This document shows, piece by piece, positions 53,184 through 61,838 of a DNA stretch of 64,000 nt. The notes under the pieces are model-generated. The model searched no databases and was not told the DNA's origin. It saw nothing but the letters and a program-made list of their open reading frames with translations. Source of the DNA: a virus; IMG/VR virus record IMGVR_UViG_3300025168_000033, positions 62,001 through 126,000 of that record; one strand, given 5' to 3'. A program made the translations under genes and the position numbers. Positions within the stretch are counted from its first letter, which is position 1, and each line of letters opens with the position of its first letter.

Positions 53184-53699
53184 TTATGCACTTGTAACTT
53201 GTTCCCAAGCTGAACCATTCCAAAATTGTAGTTTTCCGCCAGTAATCATAAGTGGATTAGATCCTGCTACCGGAGCAGTAAGCGTAGCAGTTGCCCCAAT
53301 TGGAATTCCAATTGCTGATGCACCAACAGTTAAAATCGGTGTAGTTTGAACTAAAGAATATATTAAATCTGCATCCTGAATACTTATTTTACCAGCACTT
53401 ATATCTACATCACCTGAAGTTACAGTTAAATTACCTGAGTCTAATTCAAAATTGCCAGAATTAATTTTTATAGTACCATTTTGAACTGTAATTCCTGAAG
53501 TAGTAACAATAATACCGTTAGTCTTAACAATATTACCAGATGTTCCATAAATTGAATTATCAAATTCTCCGGTACTTGTATCAAATGCATCCAACACATC
53601 ATTGACAGATTCTTTAATAGTATTAATATTGTCATTGATAGTTATTCTTGATGCTGAAACTGAATCAGTTCCCAAGATGTCTTTTGTTGTAATAGCCAT
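53184..53699 (-). CDS. Small repetitive beta-structured fibre protein
   Basis: This 171-residue protein has a helical N-terminus (ITINDNINTIKESVNDVLDAF). It is followed by short repeats of the type GxIxVxSGN/GD (GIIVTTSGITVQNGTIKINSGN...), typical of a beta-helix or triple-beta spiral. The end FWNGSAWEQVTSA is a common closing motif in phage fibre proteins. It may be a short fibre or a tip attached to the 673-residue protein, from which it is separated by 18 bases. Confidence 0.6.
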   Translation of the reverse strand: MAITTKDILGTDSVSASRITINDNINTIKESVNDVLDAFDTSTGEFDNSIYGTSGNIVKTNGIIVTTSGITVQNGTIKINSGNFELDSGNLTVTSGDVDISAGKISIQDADLIYSLVQTTPILTVGASAIGIPIGATATLTAPVAGSNPLMITGGKLQFWNGSAWEQVTSA

Positions 53700-53702
53700 T
53701 TT

Positions 53703-56700
53703 TTAAATTATTTTTATGAATTCATTCTTAATTATGTTACTTTTGTTACCATTAGTATCTTCTAGTTCCAATGAAAAGGTATAACTTCCTTTTTGATTGA
53801 ATAAATAAGATAGGTATTCATTTCTGTAATATATATCTACCCATTGATTATCGTTTTCCTTTGTGATTTTCCATACTGGTTTGACTCCTCCTGGCACAGA
53901 AGAATTATCATAAGTAAAATTACCTCGTACAAGATTCTTTAATGTATCAGAATATTTTATACTTCTTAATGTGTCGTAAGTAGGATTTGTGGTAATATTT
54001 CTACCATAAGACGTTCCTATCATTGTCGATCCATATTGAATATTGACAGTATCATATGAATTAAATCCTTTATCTGTAGCTATTATTTTATTAAACGCAT
54101 TACCAGCTAATGTCATACCAGTAGCACCAGTACCTAAATGTGTACCACCAGTATATCCAGTAATAACAGTATAATCAAACTTAGATATTTCAGGACCAGT
54201 AGATAAATTTAGTTCATCGGCTAATATTGAAAGATCAGTTACCGTAGAACCTACAGTAAAAACCGTACCGTTATTAATACTAAATGTGGATCCGACTGGA
54301 GCTGTATAAATTTCAAATCCTGTCGGAATGTCTCCGAGTGTTTGTACATTTGCGTGATACGGACTTGAATCACCTGTTATATCAGTATATGTTATTTCTA
54401 TTCTATTTGGAACTTCAATATTTTTTGAAATGGCCTTTATAGACGGAACAAAATTATGTGAATGTACTCCAGTTCCAAATGCATTATCATATTTAAAATC
54501 ATAATGAAATATAAATATATCAAATAAATTTACGGTATCATCTCCAACAGGACCAATTAAATTTGTATTGATTGCAGATGCACCTACATTTTCATTTAAT
54601 TGTTTTACTGCATTTTTAAATTTATCGTATGGATCTGTTCCAAGATTATCAAATGTGAATGCGCTTTTCTTTCCAAGAACTGGATGAGTTAATGTAATAG
54701 TAGGCGTTGTCGAAGTTATAGTATCAATTGAAAATTGAACTAAAGTTGGATCGCAATAATCCCAGTATAATGCTGATGTATCATCCCAAGTTGATTGTTC
54801 TCCTAGATTATTCCAGAAATAAGGTGTAATATCAATTCTAGGATCTGTAGGAATCTCATTAAATTGTCTTTGAGCAAATTCTATTTTATCAAGAAATTCA
54901 TAAGTCATTTCCGCCATATCAAGCTCCTCATTAGGATGAACAGGAATATTCCAGCTAGAATTGTAATCGTTCCAACTAAGCATATTAGATAGCTTGTTAT
55001 CGTTAATGGCTTTTGTTTTTCTTGGTTCTCTCGTATCATCCCATGTATATTTAGGTTTTATAGATTCATGCCAAGCAATAAAGTTTGGCTTTTTAGCTTC
55101 AACTTCAACAAAATTATCTGTTTTAAGATATGTTATTCCATTAAATAAATCTCTCATTCGCATTTCTAATCTATACTTTCCAGTATATGGAAGTACAAGT
55201 GGATATTTATCTAGCAGATCTATTGATTGATATCCAGTATCATGAACCCATCCGCTTGCACCAACTGTATTGGATTCTGTACAGGTAACAACCCATTGCA
55301 TTTCATAGAAATTCATTCTTTCTACATTATACCATTGATATTGAGCAGATGAAGGGGTGGTAGCATAAATACCGGTTGGAAATCCTGCTGCGGGTACCGG
55401 TGTATAAGTTGATCCAGCACTCACAGTAAGACTTGAAAACGAAGTTGTAAAAGGTCCATATAAAGGCAATCCAAAATTATCGGAGCCTGATGTTATTTCA
55501 GTTTCATCTAAAGAATTCCAAGTAAGAGTCATTTCATCCCAAGGGATAGTTAATGAATTATTGTCTAGTACTATTGGATATCCTACAGGAATTCCTTCAG
55601 CATCACTTAATTCATTTACTGGAATTTGAGCTCCAGTAAAATATCCAATAAAGCAATCAGCATAATCACTTATTGCCGATGCACCCATAAATAATTCAGT
55701 TTCAACTATAGTAGATGGCGTTCCTGAACTAGTGCCCTGAGTAATATCAAAAACATAATTAAATGTAGTCGGATATTGTTCAACTACTCGCATTACACCA
55801 TTAGCAGTAGCACCAAAAGGATAAACTTTAAAATTAATAAATGGATAATTTGGTGATGCATTCCAAGCATCAACTAATCCTAATAATGTTTCTGCATCAT
55901 TTTCAGAAAACTGAGTAGTATATTCTATTGAGTTATTTGTTGTTGTATCTCTAATTACAAATTTGTCACCTTCATCCGCATTAGCAATAGTAAAATTATA
56001 AATATGTAAAGAATGAGTTCCACCAATACTAAGATCTGGTGCTATAGGGCAACCTAAATGATTAAGCGGTCTTAAATCTTCAATATATCCAAAATCTGAA
56101 GGAAGTACCTTAACATCAGGCCTAATATTTAAATCGATTTTATCTATTCTTGTTTGATCGACCCAGCTATTAATATCATATTTAGTAAAGTAAATTGCTT
56201 CACCAATAATATCAACAATACGGGCATTCATTGGAAGAAAATGAGTCTTCAATTTTTGCTTTAATGCAAATAACTTGATTAATACTTCTTCTAGGCTAAA
56301 TTCATTTGATTCTATTACTGTTGGTAATCCATCGTCATCATATTTACCATCCCATTCTGTAATATTATAGAACAATCCAAATTTAGAAGTCTTCTTATAA
56401 AATTTATTTGGTATGAATTTTTCACTGACATTTGGATCGCCATCATTAGAAAAAATATCTACAATATCTGTATGTCTATATTTTCCAAAATTTACAGATT
56501 CAATTTCAATATTCTTCCAGTATTCTTTTAGCTTAACATTGTCATATCCAAAATATTTTACAATATTAATTAATGCCTTGTAGCTACCTAAATACGGAAA
56601 TATATTTTCAAATTCTAATAAAAGTTCTTTTCTTTTTGTATTTAATTTTTGATTGTCTGGAATATCTTCATTAATGTCAGTAGATTGAAATATTTTGAAA

Positions 56701-57308
56701 TCTCTAGCATTAATGTTCCAGCCAAAATTATCAAGCATTACTGCTAATCTTTTATCTTCTTCAATACCTTCACCATAGAATGTTATTTTTGCAAATACTT
56801 CATTAGTATGTGAATCCTTAAGCTGAAGTACATTTTCATATGCAATATCCTGTTTAGGACAAAATCCAATATTTAATGCTATCACATTATCTGTAATATT
56901 AGATGTAATTTTCATTCCAGTTGCACCAGTAGTTTCTATAGTTTCGGTAGAATCTATATCAAATGTAACTTCCTGTGAAGTTGATTTTGTTAGTAAAATA
57001 TTTTCGGCAGTTGCATCAAAAGAATATAAAAATAATTCTGGAGTTTTATCATCGACCCAAGATACATTTACTGCAGATGTAGCACCAGCACCATTAAAAA
57101 TATGTGGTAATCCAAATGTCGTAGTTGCTGCTCCAGCAGAAGCTTTAAATTCTTCAGAAATAAATATTTGATAACTTTCAATTAAGTCTGTAGATACTTT
57201 TGGAATATGAACTCTACCTGTTAGTAGCCCTAAATCTGAATCATAATCTAGATTCAGATTGTCTCCACTTTTATTGTAGAAATTAAGAAATTTATATTTA
57301 GTAGCCAT
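53703..57308 (-). CDS. Baseplate wedge protein, possible gp7 equivalent
   Basis: This 1201-residue protein lies downstream of the gp25, gp6 and 80-residue genes, the place of T4 gene 7 (1032 residues). The region around residues 240-275 (LLLEFENIFPYLGSYKALINIVKYFGYDNVKLKEYWKN) resembles the P2 I-like helical segment found in wedge proteins. The C-terminal 60 residues (YLFNQKGSYTFSLELEDTNGNKSN) look like a PKD/Ig-like domain. The middle is beta-rich. The gp7 assignment rests on order and partial pattern. Confidence 0.5.
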   Translation of the reverse strand: MATKYKFLNFYNKSGDNLNLDYDSDLGLLTGRVHIPKVSTDLIESYQIFISEEFKASAGAATTTFGLPHIFNGAGATSAVNVSWVDDKTPELFLYSFDATAENILLTKSTSQEVTFDIDSTETIETTGATGMKITSNITDNVIALNIGFCPKQDIAYENVLQLKDSHTNEVFAKITFYGEGIEEDKRLAVMLDNFGWNINARDFKIFQSTDINEDIPDNQKLNTKRKELLLEFENIFPYLGSYKALINIVKYFGYDNVKLKEYWKNIEIESVNFGKYRHTDIVDIFSNDGDPNVSEKFIPNKFYKKTSKFGLFYNITEWDGKYDDDGLPTVIESNEFSLEEVLIKLFALKQKLKTHFLPMNARIVDIIGEAIYFTKYDINSWVDQTRIDKIDLNIRPDVKVLPSDFGYIEDLRPLNHLGCPIAPDLSIGGTHSLHIYNFTIANADEGDKFVIRDTTTNNSIEYTTQFSENDAETLLGLVDAWNASPNYPFINFKVYPFGATANGVMRVVEQYPTTFNYVFDITQGTSSGTPSTIVETELFMGASAISDYADCFIGYFTGAQIPVNELSDAEGIPVGYPIVLDNNSLTIPWDEMTLTWNSLDETEITSGSDNFGLPLYGPFTTSFSSLTVSAGSTYTPVPAAGFPTGIYATTPSSAQYQWYNVERMNFYEMQWVVTCTESNTVGASGWVHDTGYQSIDLLDKYPLVLPYTGKYRLEMRMRDLFNGITYLKTDNFVEVEAKKPNFIAWHESIKPKYTWDDTREPRKTKAINDNKLSNMLSWNDYNSSWNIPVHPNEELDMAEMTYEFLDKIEFAQRQFNEIPTDPRIDITPYFWNNLGEQSTWDDTSALYWDYCDPTLVQFSIDTITSTTPTITLTHPVLGKKSAFTFDNLGTDPYDKFKNAVKQLNENVGASAINTNLIGPVGDDTVNLFDIFIFHYDFKYDNAFGTGVHSHNFVPSIKAISKNIEVPNRIEITYTDITGDSSPYHANVQTLGDIPTGFEIYTAPVGSTFSINNGTVFTVGSTVTDLSILADELNLSTGPEISKFDYTVITGYTGGTHLGTGATGMTLAGNAFNKIIATDKGFNSYDTVNIQYGSTMIGTSYGRNITTNPTYDTLRSIKYSDTLKNLVRGNFTYDNSSVPGGVKPVWKITKENDNQWVDIYYRNEYLSYLFNQKGSYTFSLELEDTNGNKSNIIKNEFIKII

Positions 57309-57317
57309 CTAATGTAT

Positions 57318-57560
57318 TTATTTAACGTCTTTTTGATCCTGTTTTATAGTATAATTTACGAATGTTTTTATTCTTTTAACTGATTCAATAGCTTCAAATA
57401 GAATATCATTAATATATCCTAAAAATCCTTCCGCAATTGGATTTCCTGCAAAAAATCTAGGAGATAAAGAATTCTTCATTAAAGATTTACTATAATCATA
57501 TCCAGTTTTATTCTTATCAGATCCAAATGACCAGGTCTCATCGTATAATTTCTTTGCCAT
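57318..57560 (-). CDS. Small baseplate-region protein (80 residues)
   Basis: The protein contains WSFGSDKNKTGYDYSKSLMKN, then SPRFFAGNPIAEGFLGYINDILFEAIESVKRI. It is three bases downstream of the gp6-like gene and ten bases before the gp7-like gene. No family is recognised. It is likely a small wedge or assembly component. T4 also keeps small open frames in this region. Confidence 0.5.
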   Translation of the reverse strand: MAKKLYDETWSFGSDKNKTGYDYSKSLMKNSLSPRFFAGNPIAEGFLGYINDILFEAIESVKRIKTFVNYTIKQDQKDVK

Positions 57561-57562
57561 AA

Positions 57563-59341
57563 TTAAAATGATTTTTTTACATCAGCTTTACGCTGTCTTG
57601 TAATTTGTGAATTGATATCTTCAATAATCACATCCTTGATTATTACATTCAATGAGCTAAATTCTGCATCACTAGCAGTATCTTCAAAATAAACACTATT
57701 TCTATCTGACCAACCACCACGTATAATTGGAAATTCATTTTCACCAATGATTATATCATTAAATTCATCAAGTCCTAAAGACGGATCTTCACCTTTAGCT
57801 ACCGGTATTTTTTCAACTATTTCCTCTTTAATTGAAGTCAATCTATTTACTTTAAATGATTTCTTCCAGTAGTATCCATTTGCAATTGCCTCTTCATTTT
57901 CTTGGGATACAAATTTAACATTAACAGAATCAACACCAGAAACTCCTTCAAGTATTTCAATAATATCTGACTTTGGAATTTTATCTCGCCTTTTAACATT
58001 AACAAAATATTCACCGAGCCTTGCAACAATATCCGCCTTTAATACCGATTCATCCGCAGTATCAAATATTCTTAAATAAATATTAAGCAAATATCTTTTA
58101 ACTATTGGATCCTGTATTTTAACTTCTGTAGTTACAATTTGTCTTCCACTTTTTTGAAGAACTTTTTTAAGCGCAGATTTTTCATCAGCATCAATATAAA
58201 AGTTATCTACGTTTGTAGAAAAATATTCTGAACTTGCATCAAGTTTCTTTTTAATATTAGGAATCAAGAACAAATAAATAATATTGTCATCATCAAGATA
58301 TTCATCATCAAATGTAGTATAAGCATCTATAAATGAAAAGGAATCATACCGTGATAAAAAGTGAATATAATTACGCGGGTGTGCGAGAACTAATGACCTA
58401 GAATTTGATCCAGCTATAAGCCTTGTTAAATCTAAATCTTCACCGTCAGATCCGAGCAAGAATTTTTCTTCAACCGACACAAACATTACTTCATTTAAAT
58501 CGATTTCTTCACCTAAAATTCCAGTTGCATCATCCAAAAATTCCCATTCAATTGTAGTTGCCTTTGAACTTATAATTCCAATAGCACCAGCTGAAATAAT
58601 ATATTCAATTTTTATAGTAGCACCAGAAGGAGGAATAGTCCCGTAATCTTCATTGCCAAAATAAACATCAATTCCAGCAGTAATAGAAGTTTTTACAATT
58701 ACCGCTTTATCACCTTTATTCATATCATATAATGATTCTACAATATCATATTTTTCACCATTAACATAAACAAAAACATGTTCATTTTCAATTTCACCAT
58801 TCCCACGAATAAAAACATTAAATGATTGTAATTCATCACCAGTACTAATTCTATTTTGACTTTCTAATTTTCCTTGAATAGCCTTTAAAGATAATTTTTG
58901 TGATGAATTTTTATCCCATCTAATTCTCTCAGAATCTAACATAATCAAATATTCCTGACCATTTGTTTTGTTATTTATTGATGTGAAATTATTAATAAAG
59001 AAAAAGTTTGATTCTATATCCGAACTTGCCCCTGGTTTTAATTTAAGTCCTAGCATTCCTTGAGCAGAAATAGCTCTTGTCGGATTATGACCACTTAATC
59101 TAGCCATCCCATAAATAGAATCAGCTTTACTAGCTTTAAAAATATTTAATTCTGTTATAGAATCTTCAATATATAAAAGAATTAAATCTACATATTCACT
59201 TAATACTTGAAGTATTTGTCCATATGCAGACGAAGGCGAAAATACTTCACCTGTTTGTCTATATTTATTTACTAAATATTGTAAAGATTGATTTTTTAAT
59301 TCACTAACCTTTACTTTTGCTTTATCTAAAAATCCAGCCAT
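57563..59341 (-). CDS. 6: Baseplate wedge protein, gp6-like
   Basis: This 592-residue protein resembles T4 gp6 (660 residues), the dimeric wedge that forms the inner baseplate ring. The N-terminus (FLDKAKVKVSELKNQSLQYLV...FSPSSAYGQILQVLSEYVDLILLYIEDS) has the baseplate J/gp6 opening pattern. A SVNVKFVSQE/VSGVDSVNV segment near residue 470 fits the J-like end domain. It directly follows the gp25-like gene, the usual order in contractile tails. It joins wedges around the hub and carries the sheath-triggering signal. Confidence 0.75.
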   Translation of the reverse strand: MAGFLDKAKVKVSELKNQSLQYLVNKYRQTGEVFSPSSAYGQILQVLSEYVDLILLYIEDSITELNIFKASKADSIYGMARLSGHNPTRAISAQGMLGLKLKPGASSDIESNFFFINNFTSINNKTNGQEYLIMLDSERIRWDKNSSQKLSLKAIQGKLESQNRISTGDELQSFNVFIRGNGEIENEHVFVYVNGEKYDIVESLYDMNKGDKAVIVKTSITAGIDVYFGNEDYGTIPPSGATIKIEYIISAGAIGIISSKATTIEWEFLDDATGILGEEIDLNEVMFVSVEEKFLLGSDGEDLDLTRLIAGSNSRSLVLAHPRNYIHFLSRYDSFSFIDAYTTFDDEYLDDDNIIYLFLIPNIKKKLDASSEYFSTNVDNFYIDADEKSALKKVLQKSGRQIVTTEVKIQDPIVKRYLLNIYLRIFDTADESVLKADIVARLGEYFVNVKRRDKIPKSDIIEILEGVSGVDSVNVKFVSQENEEAIANGYYWKKSFKVNRLTSIKEEIVEKIPVAKGEDPSLGLDEFNDIIIGENEFPIIRGGWSDRNSVYFEDTASDAEFSSLNVIIKDVIIEDINSQITRQRKADVKKSF

Positions 59342-59349
59342 CTCTTTAA

Positions 59350-59712
59350 TTATTTTATTGCTAGTCCAAGTAGTTTAGCACCGTTTATTGCTATATCTAT
59401 TACAGCAATATCTTGAAAATTTATTTCTTCTACTGTTGCATATATTTCAACATCATAGTTAACTCTATATGAACAATATTTATTTATTTGTCGCATTGCC
59501 TCGGCTTCTAATTCAGGGCCAGTCTTACCAAAACTCCATAAATAAGTATCTAAAGAAGCTCCATAATCCGGATCACCCATAACCGATCCTTTTGGTGTAA
59601 GAAGAACCATTTCAATTTGTTGTAGAAATAAATCTAGCTCTTCTGAAATTTCTGCTCGACCTTCTTCATAAGTAGGATCCGTTGAATTACGTAAGTAAAT
59701 ATCTACAGCCAT
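59350..59712 (-). CDS. 25: Baseplate wedge protein, gp25-like
   Basis: This 120-residue protein has the conserved gp25/lysozyme-like baseplate pattern: EISEELDLFLQQIEMVLLTPKGSVMGDPDYGASLDTYLW near residues 20-55, then a helix with EAMRQINKY and a strand end (INFQDIAVIDIAINGA). The length fits T4 gp25 (132). It sits just before gp6 in the transcript, and the two bind each other in the wedge. The leader contains TATAAATA about eight bases before the ATG, the T4-like late box. Confidence 0.88.
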   Translation of the reverse strand: MAVDIYLRNSTDPTYEEGRAEISEELDLFLQQIEMVLLTPKGSVMGDPDYGASLDTYLWSFGKTGPELEAEAMRQINKYCSYRVNYDVEIYATVEEINFQDIAVIDIAINGAKLLGLAIK

Positions 59713-59725
59713 TTTTATTTATATT

Positions 59726-60475
59726 TTATTTACCGCCAGTCATTACAAACCAGTCCATTCCTTCATCATTTTTCAATTCTTCTTCAAGCTTTTCCAGTTC
59801 TTCAGAACCTTCTTCTTTATATGAATCAAAATTAATTGTAATTCCACCAGGCAATTTGAAATCAAATGCACCTAACATTCTAGCTAATTGAGTTTTACTC
59901 TTAGCTACACAATATCTATAGAATATTTCATCATCCATCAAAAATTCTAAAGGAACTTTATTATAAACCTGAAGTACCATGTCTGTCTGTGGTGTTTCAC
60001 CTAAAATTACAAGGTCTCTAGTAAGTCTGCTAAAATTATAAGAAATTGGATGATACAAAATATGTCTGCTCAAATCTATAAATGATTCTTGCATTACATA
60101 TTCCATTAATGCTTCAGTTGAATTTGAAATATCACTTACATCTTTAAATAATGCCTTTTCTAATGAAAAATCTGCCATATTACTAAATGGTGATGCAGAT
60201 CCTCCGCCTTGGCCATTAGTTTGTGAAATTGAATTTACTGAATAAATACAACTCGGTAATGTAATAGTCCTGTATTTTGTAAAATTGGAATCGCTAAGCT
60301 GTGATTTTTTTATAATATAATATCGTTCTTCAACGGCTTCTTCATATTTCTTGTAGATCCATTTTTCCGCATATTTTAATATTCTTTCAATCTCGGTTTT
60401 TGGCACATTAAATGGAAGAGAACATCCAACTGTAATCTCATCCTGTATTTCTTTTATAAATTCATCTTTAAGCAT
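59726..60475 (-). CDS. Conserved structural protein, neck or baseplate adaptor-like
   Basis: This 249-residue protein is helical and starts with MLKDEFIKEIQDEITVGCSLPFNVPKTEIERILKYAEKWIYKKYEEAVEE. Later blocks include PLEFLMDDEIFYRYCVAKSKTQLARMLGAFDFKLPGGITI and a very acidic tail. I recall similar proteins in other large T4-like phages but cannot assign a gp number. It stands between the beta-solenoid gene and gp25. A connector or baseplate role is possible; direct evidence is lacking. Confidence 0.55.
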   Translation of the reverse strand: MLKDEFIKEIQDEITVGCSLPFNVPKTEIERILKYAEKWIYKKYEEAVEERYYIIKKSQLSDSNFTKYRTITLPSCIYSVNSISQTNGQGGGSASPFSNMADFSLEKALFKDVSDISNSTEALMEYVMQESFIDLSRHILYHPISYNFSRLTRDLVILGETPQTDMVLQVYNKVPLEFLMDDEIFYRYCVAKSKTQLARMLGAFDFKLPGGITINFDSYKEEGSEELEKLEEELKNDEGMDWFVMTGGK

Positions 60476-60476
60476 A

Positions 60477-61790
60477 TTAGTATACTTTTAATTTTGTTGG
60501 TTTTATCTTTGTATATTCAACAACTTTTACATTGCTTTTAAGTGAAGCACTATCGCTAATATTTCCTTCTCTAAAAATACCGCCATTCATAGTTCCATTG
60601 AATATTGTTTCCTTACCGTTAACATAACAATCAAAAATATCTACAGTGGAATTGCAATATGAATTTTTAAGTTTTGAATTTTTAATTTCTGTATTTGCAT
60701 AAATATTGTTTACTTCTATATTAGAATTAATTACAGTACATTTATATAAATTACATTTATTTAATACTGAATCATAAATTTCTGAATCAACAACTTCAAT
60801 ATCTCTTAGATTTAATGATTTAAATTTTGCATCCTTGATTTGCATCCTAGATAAAAATGTATCATAATTAATAGAGCCTGTTTTTAAATTGCTATTAACT
60901 AATATACAAAAAATTTTATCTTTAATTTTTGGCCAATGAGTTTTTAATACCTGCTCATTATCATTAAGATCGACTGTTAATTTTAATTCTGGAAATTCCT
61001 TTTTGAATTTCATCGGTGATTCATAACCTATTAAAACATCACGTAAATCATCAAGAATTAATTCTAATTTAATTCTATTTTTTTCAGTATATTCATTAGA
61101 ATTTAAAGTTGATGCTAAACTTATCATATAATAGTCTACACAATCTAATGCCTCATTTATTTTCTTTTCATATTTTTCACCACCAATATAGTTAAATCCT
61201 ATTTGATTAGTCAATATGCCAGTATAATCAATTCCGTACAAATTACTATTAGGAAGTTTATATCTAGTAGAATCTATAGTTTTTATATTATCAACAATTT
61301 TATTTACAGGTACAATATGATACATCGAACGCACAAATGGAGAGTCCTTCTGTAGTTCAAATTTTGACCATATAAGACTCTCATCAAAATTCAATATGTA
61401 CCTTAATCTATCTATATTTGATACATCAGGGATCAACTGTGAACCTTCTGCAACACTTAATTTGACTCTAAGAAATGTTTTAGGATCTGTATAACCAAAT
61501 TCACGTATTTTTTCAAATACTTTAATAATTGTTAATCTAGCAGTTTGATAATCTAGATTGCCTGTTATTAATTGTACGTATGGATTTAAAAATGCATTAT
61601 TGAATTTCAATTTATATGTGTAATCATCACATATTATATTGTCTTCGTTATCTTTAATTATTTCTTTGTTAAGATGATCCTTTAGAATTTGTACTGTTTT
61701 ATCAACGCCATAATAAGAAAAGAATTCAAATTTTAATTGAATTTCAAACTGATTATAAACTTTGCTATATTTTACAGGATCAAATGACAT
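60477..61790 (-). CDS. Amidoligase-like protein with C-terminal beta-solenoid
   Basis: This 437-residue protein has an N-terminal part reminiscent of GS-like amidoligases: FEIQLKFEFFSYYG near residue 15, ARLTIIKVFEKIREFGYTD near 84, FLRVKLSV, and RLRYILNFDESLIW near 127. From about 310 it has short repeats such as AKFKSLNLRDIEVVDSEIYDSVLNKCNLYKCTVINS, a pentapeptide-like or beta-solenoid pattern. It is next to a RimK-like ATP-grasp gene; amidoligases and ATP-grasp enzymes are known to co-occur. It could instead be purely structural. It has its own late-promoter-like element. Confidence 0.5.
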   Translation of the reverse strand: MSFDPVKYSKVYNQFEIQLKFEFFSYYGVDKTVQILKDHLNKEIIKDNEDNIICDDYTYKLKFNNAFLNPYVQLITGNLDYQTARLTIIKVFEKIREFGYTDPKTFLRVKLSVAEGSQLIPDVSNIDRLRYILNFDESLIWSKFELQKDSPFVRSMYHIVPVNKIVDNIKTIDSTRYKLPNSNLYGIDYTGILTNQIGFNYIGGEKYEKKINEALDCVDYYMISLASTLNSNEYTEKNRIKLELILDDLRDVLIGYESPMKFKKEFPELKLTVDLNDNEQVLKTHWPKIKDKIFCILVNSNLKTGSINYDTFLSRMQIKDAKFKSLNLRDIEVVDSEIYDSVLNKCNLYKCTVINSNIEVNNIYANTEIKNSKLKNSYCNSTVDIFDCYVNGKETIFNGTMNGGIFREGNISDSASLKSNVKVVEYTKIKPTKLKVY

Positions 61791-61808
61791 GGATATATTA
61801 CGTTTAAG

Positions 61809-61818
61809 TTATATATCT
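61809..61818 (-). promoter_or_regulatory. Late-promoter-like element AGATATATAA
   Basis: AGATATATAA on the minus strand, 18 bases before the ATG of the amidoligase-like gene; it opens the large structural block. Confidence 0.6.
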
Positions 61819-61838
61819 ACTTTGCTAATTGATGAATT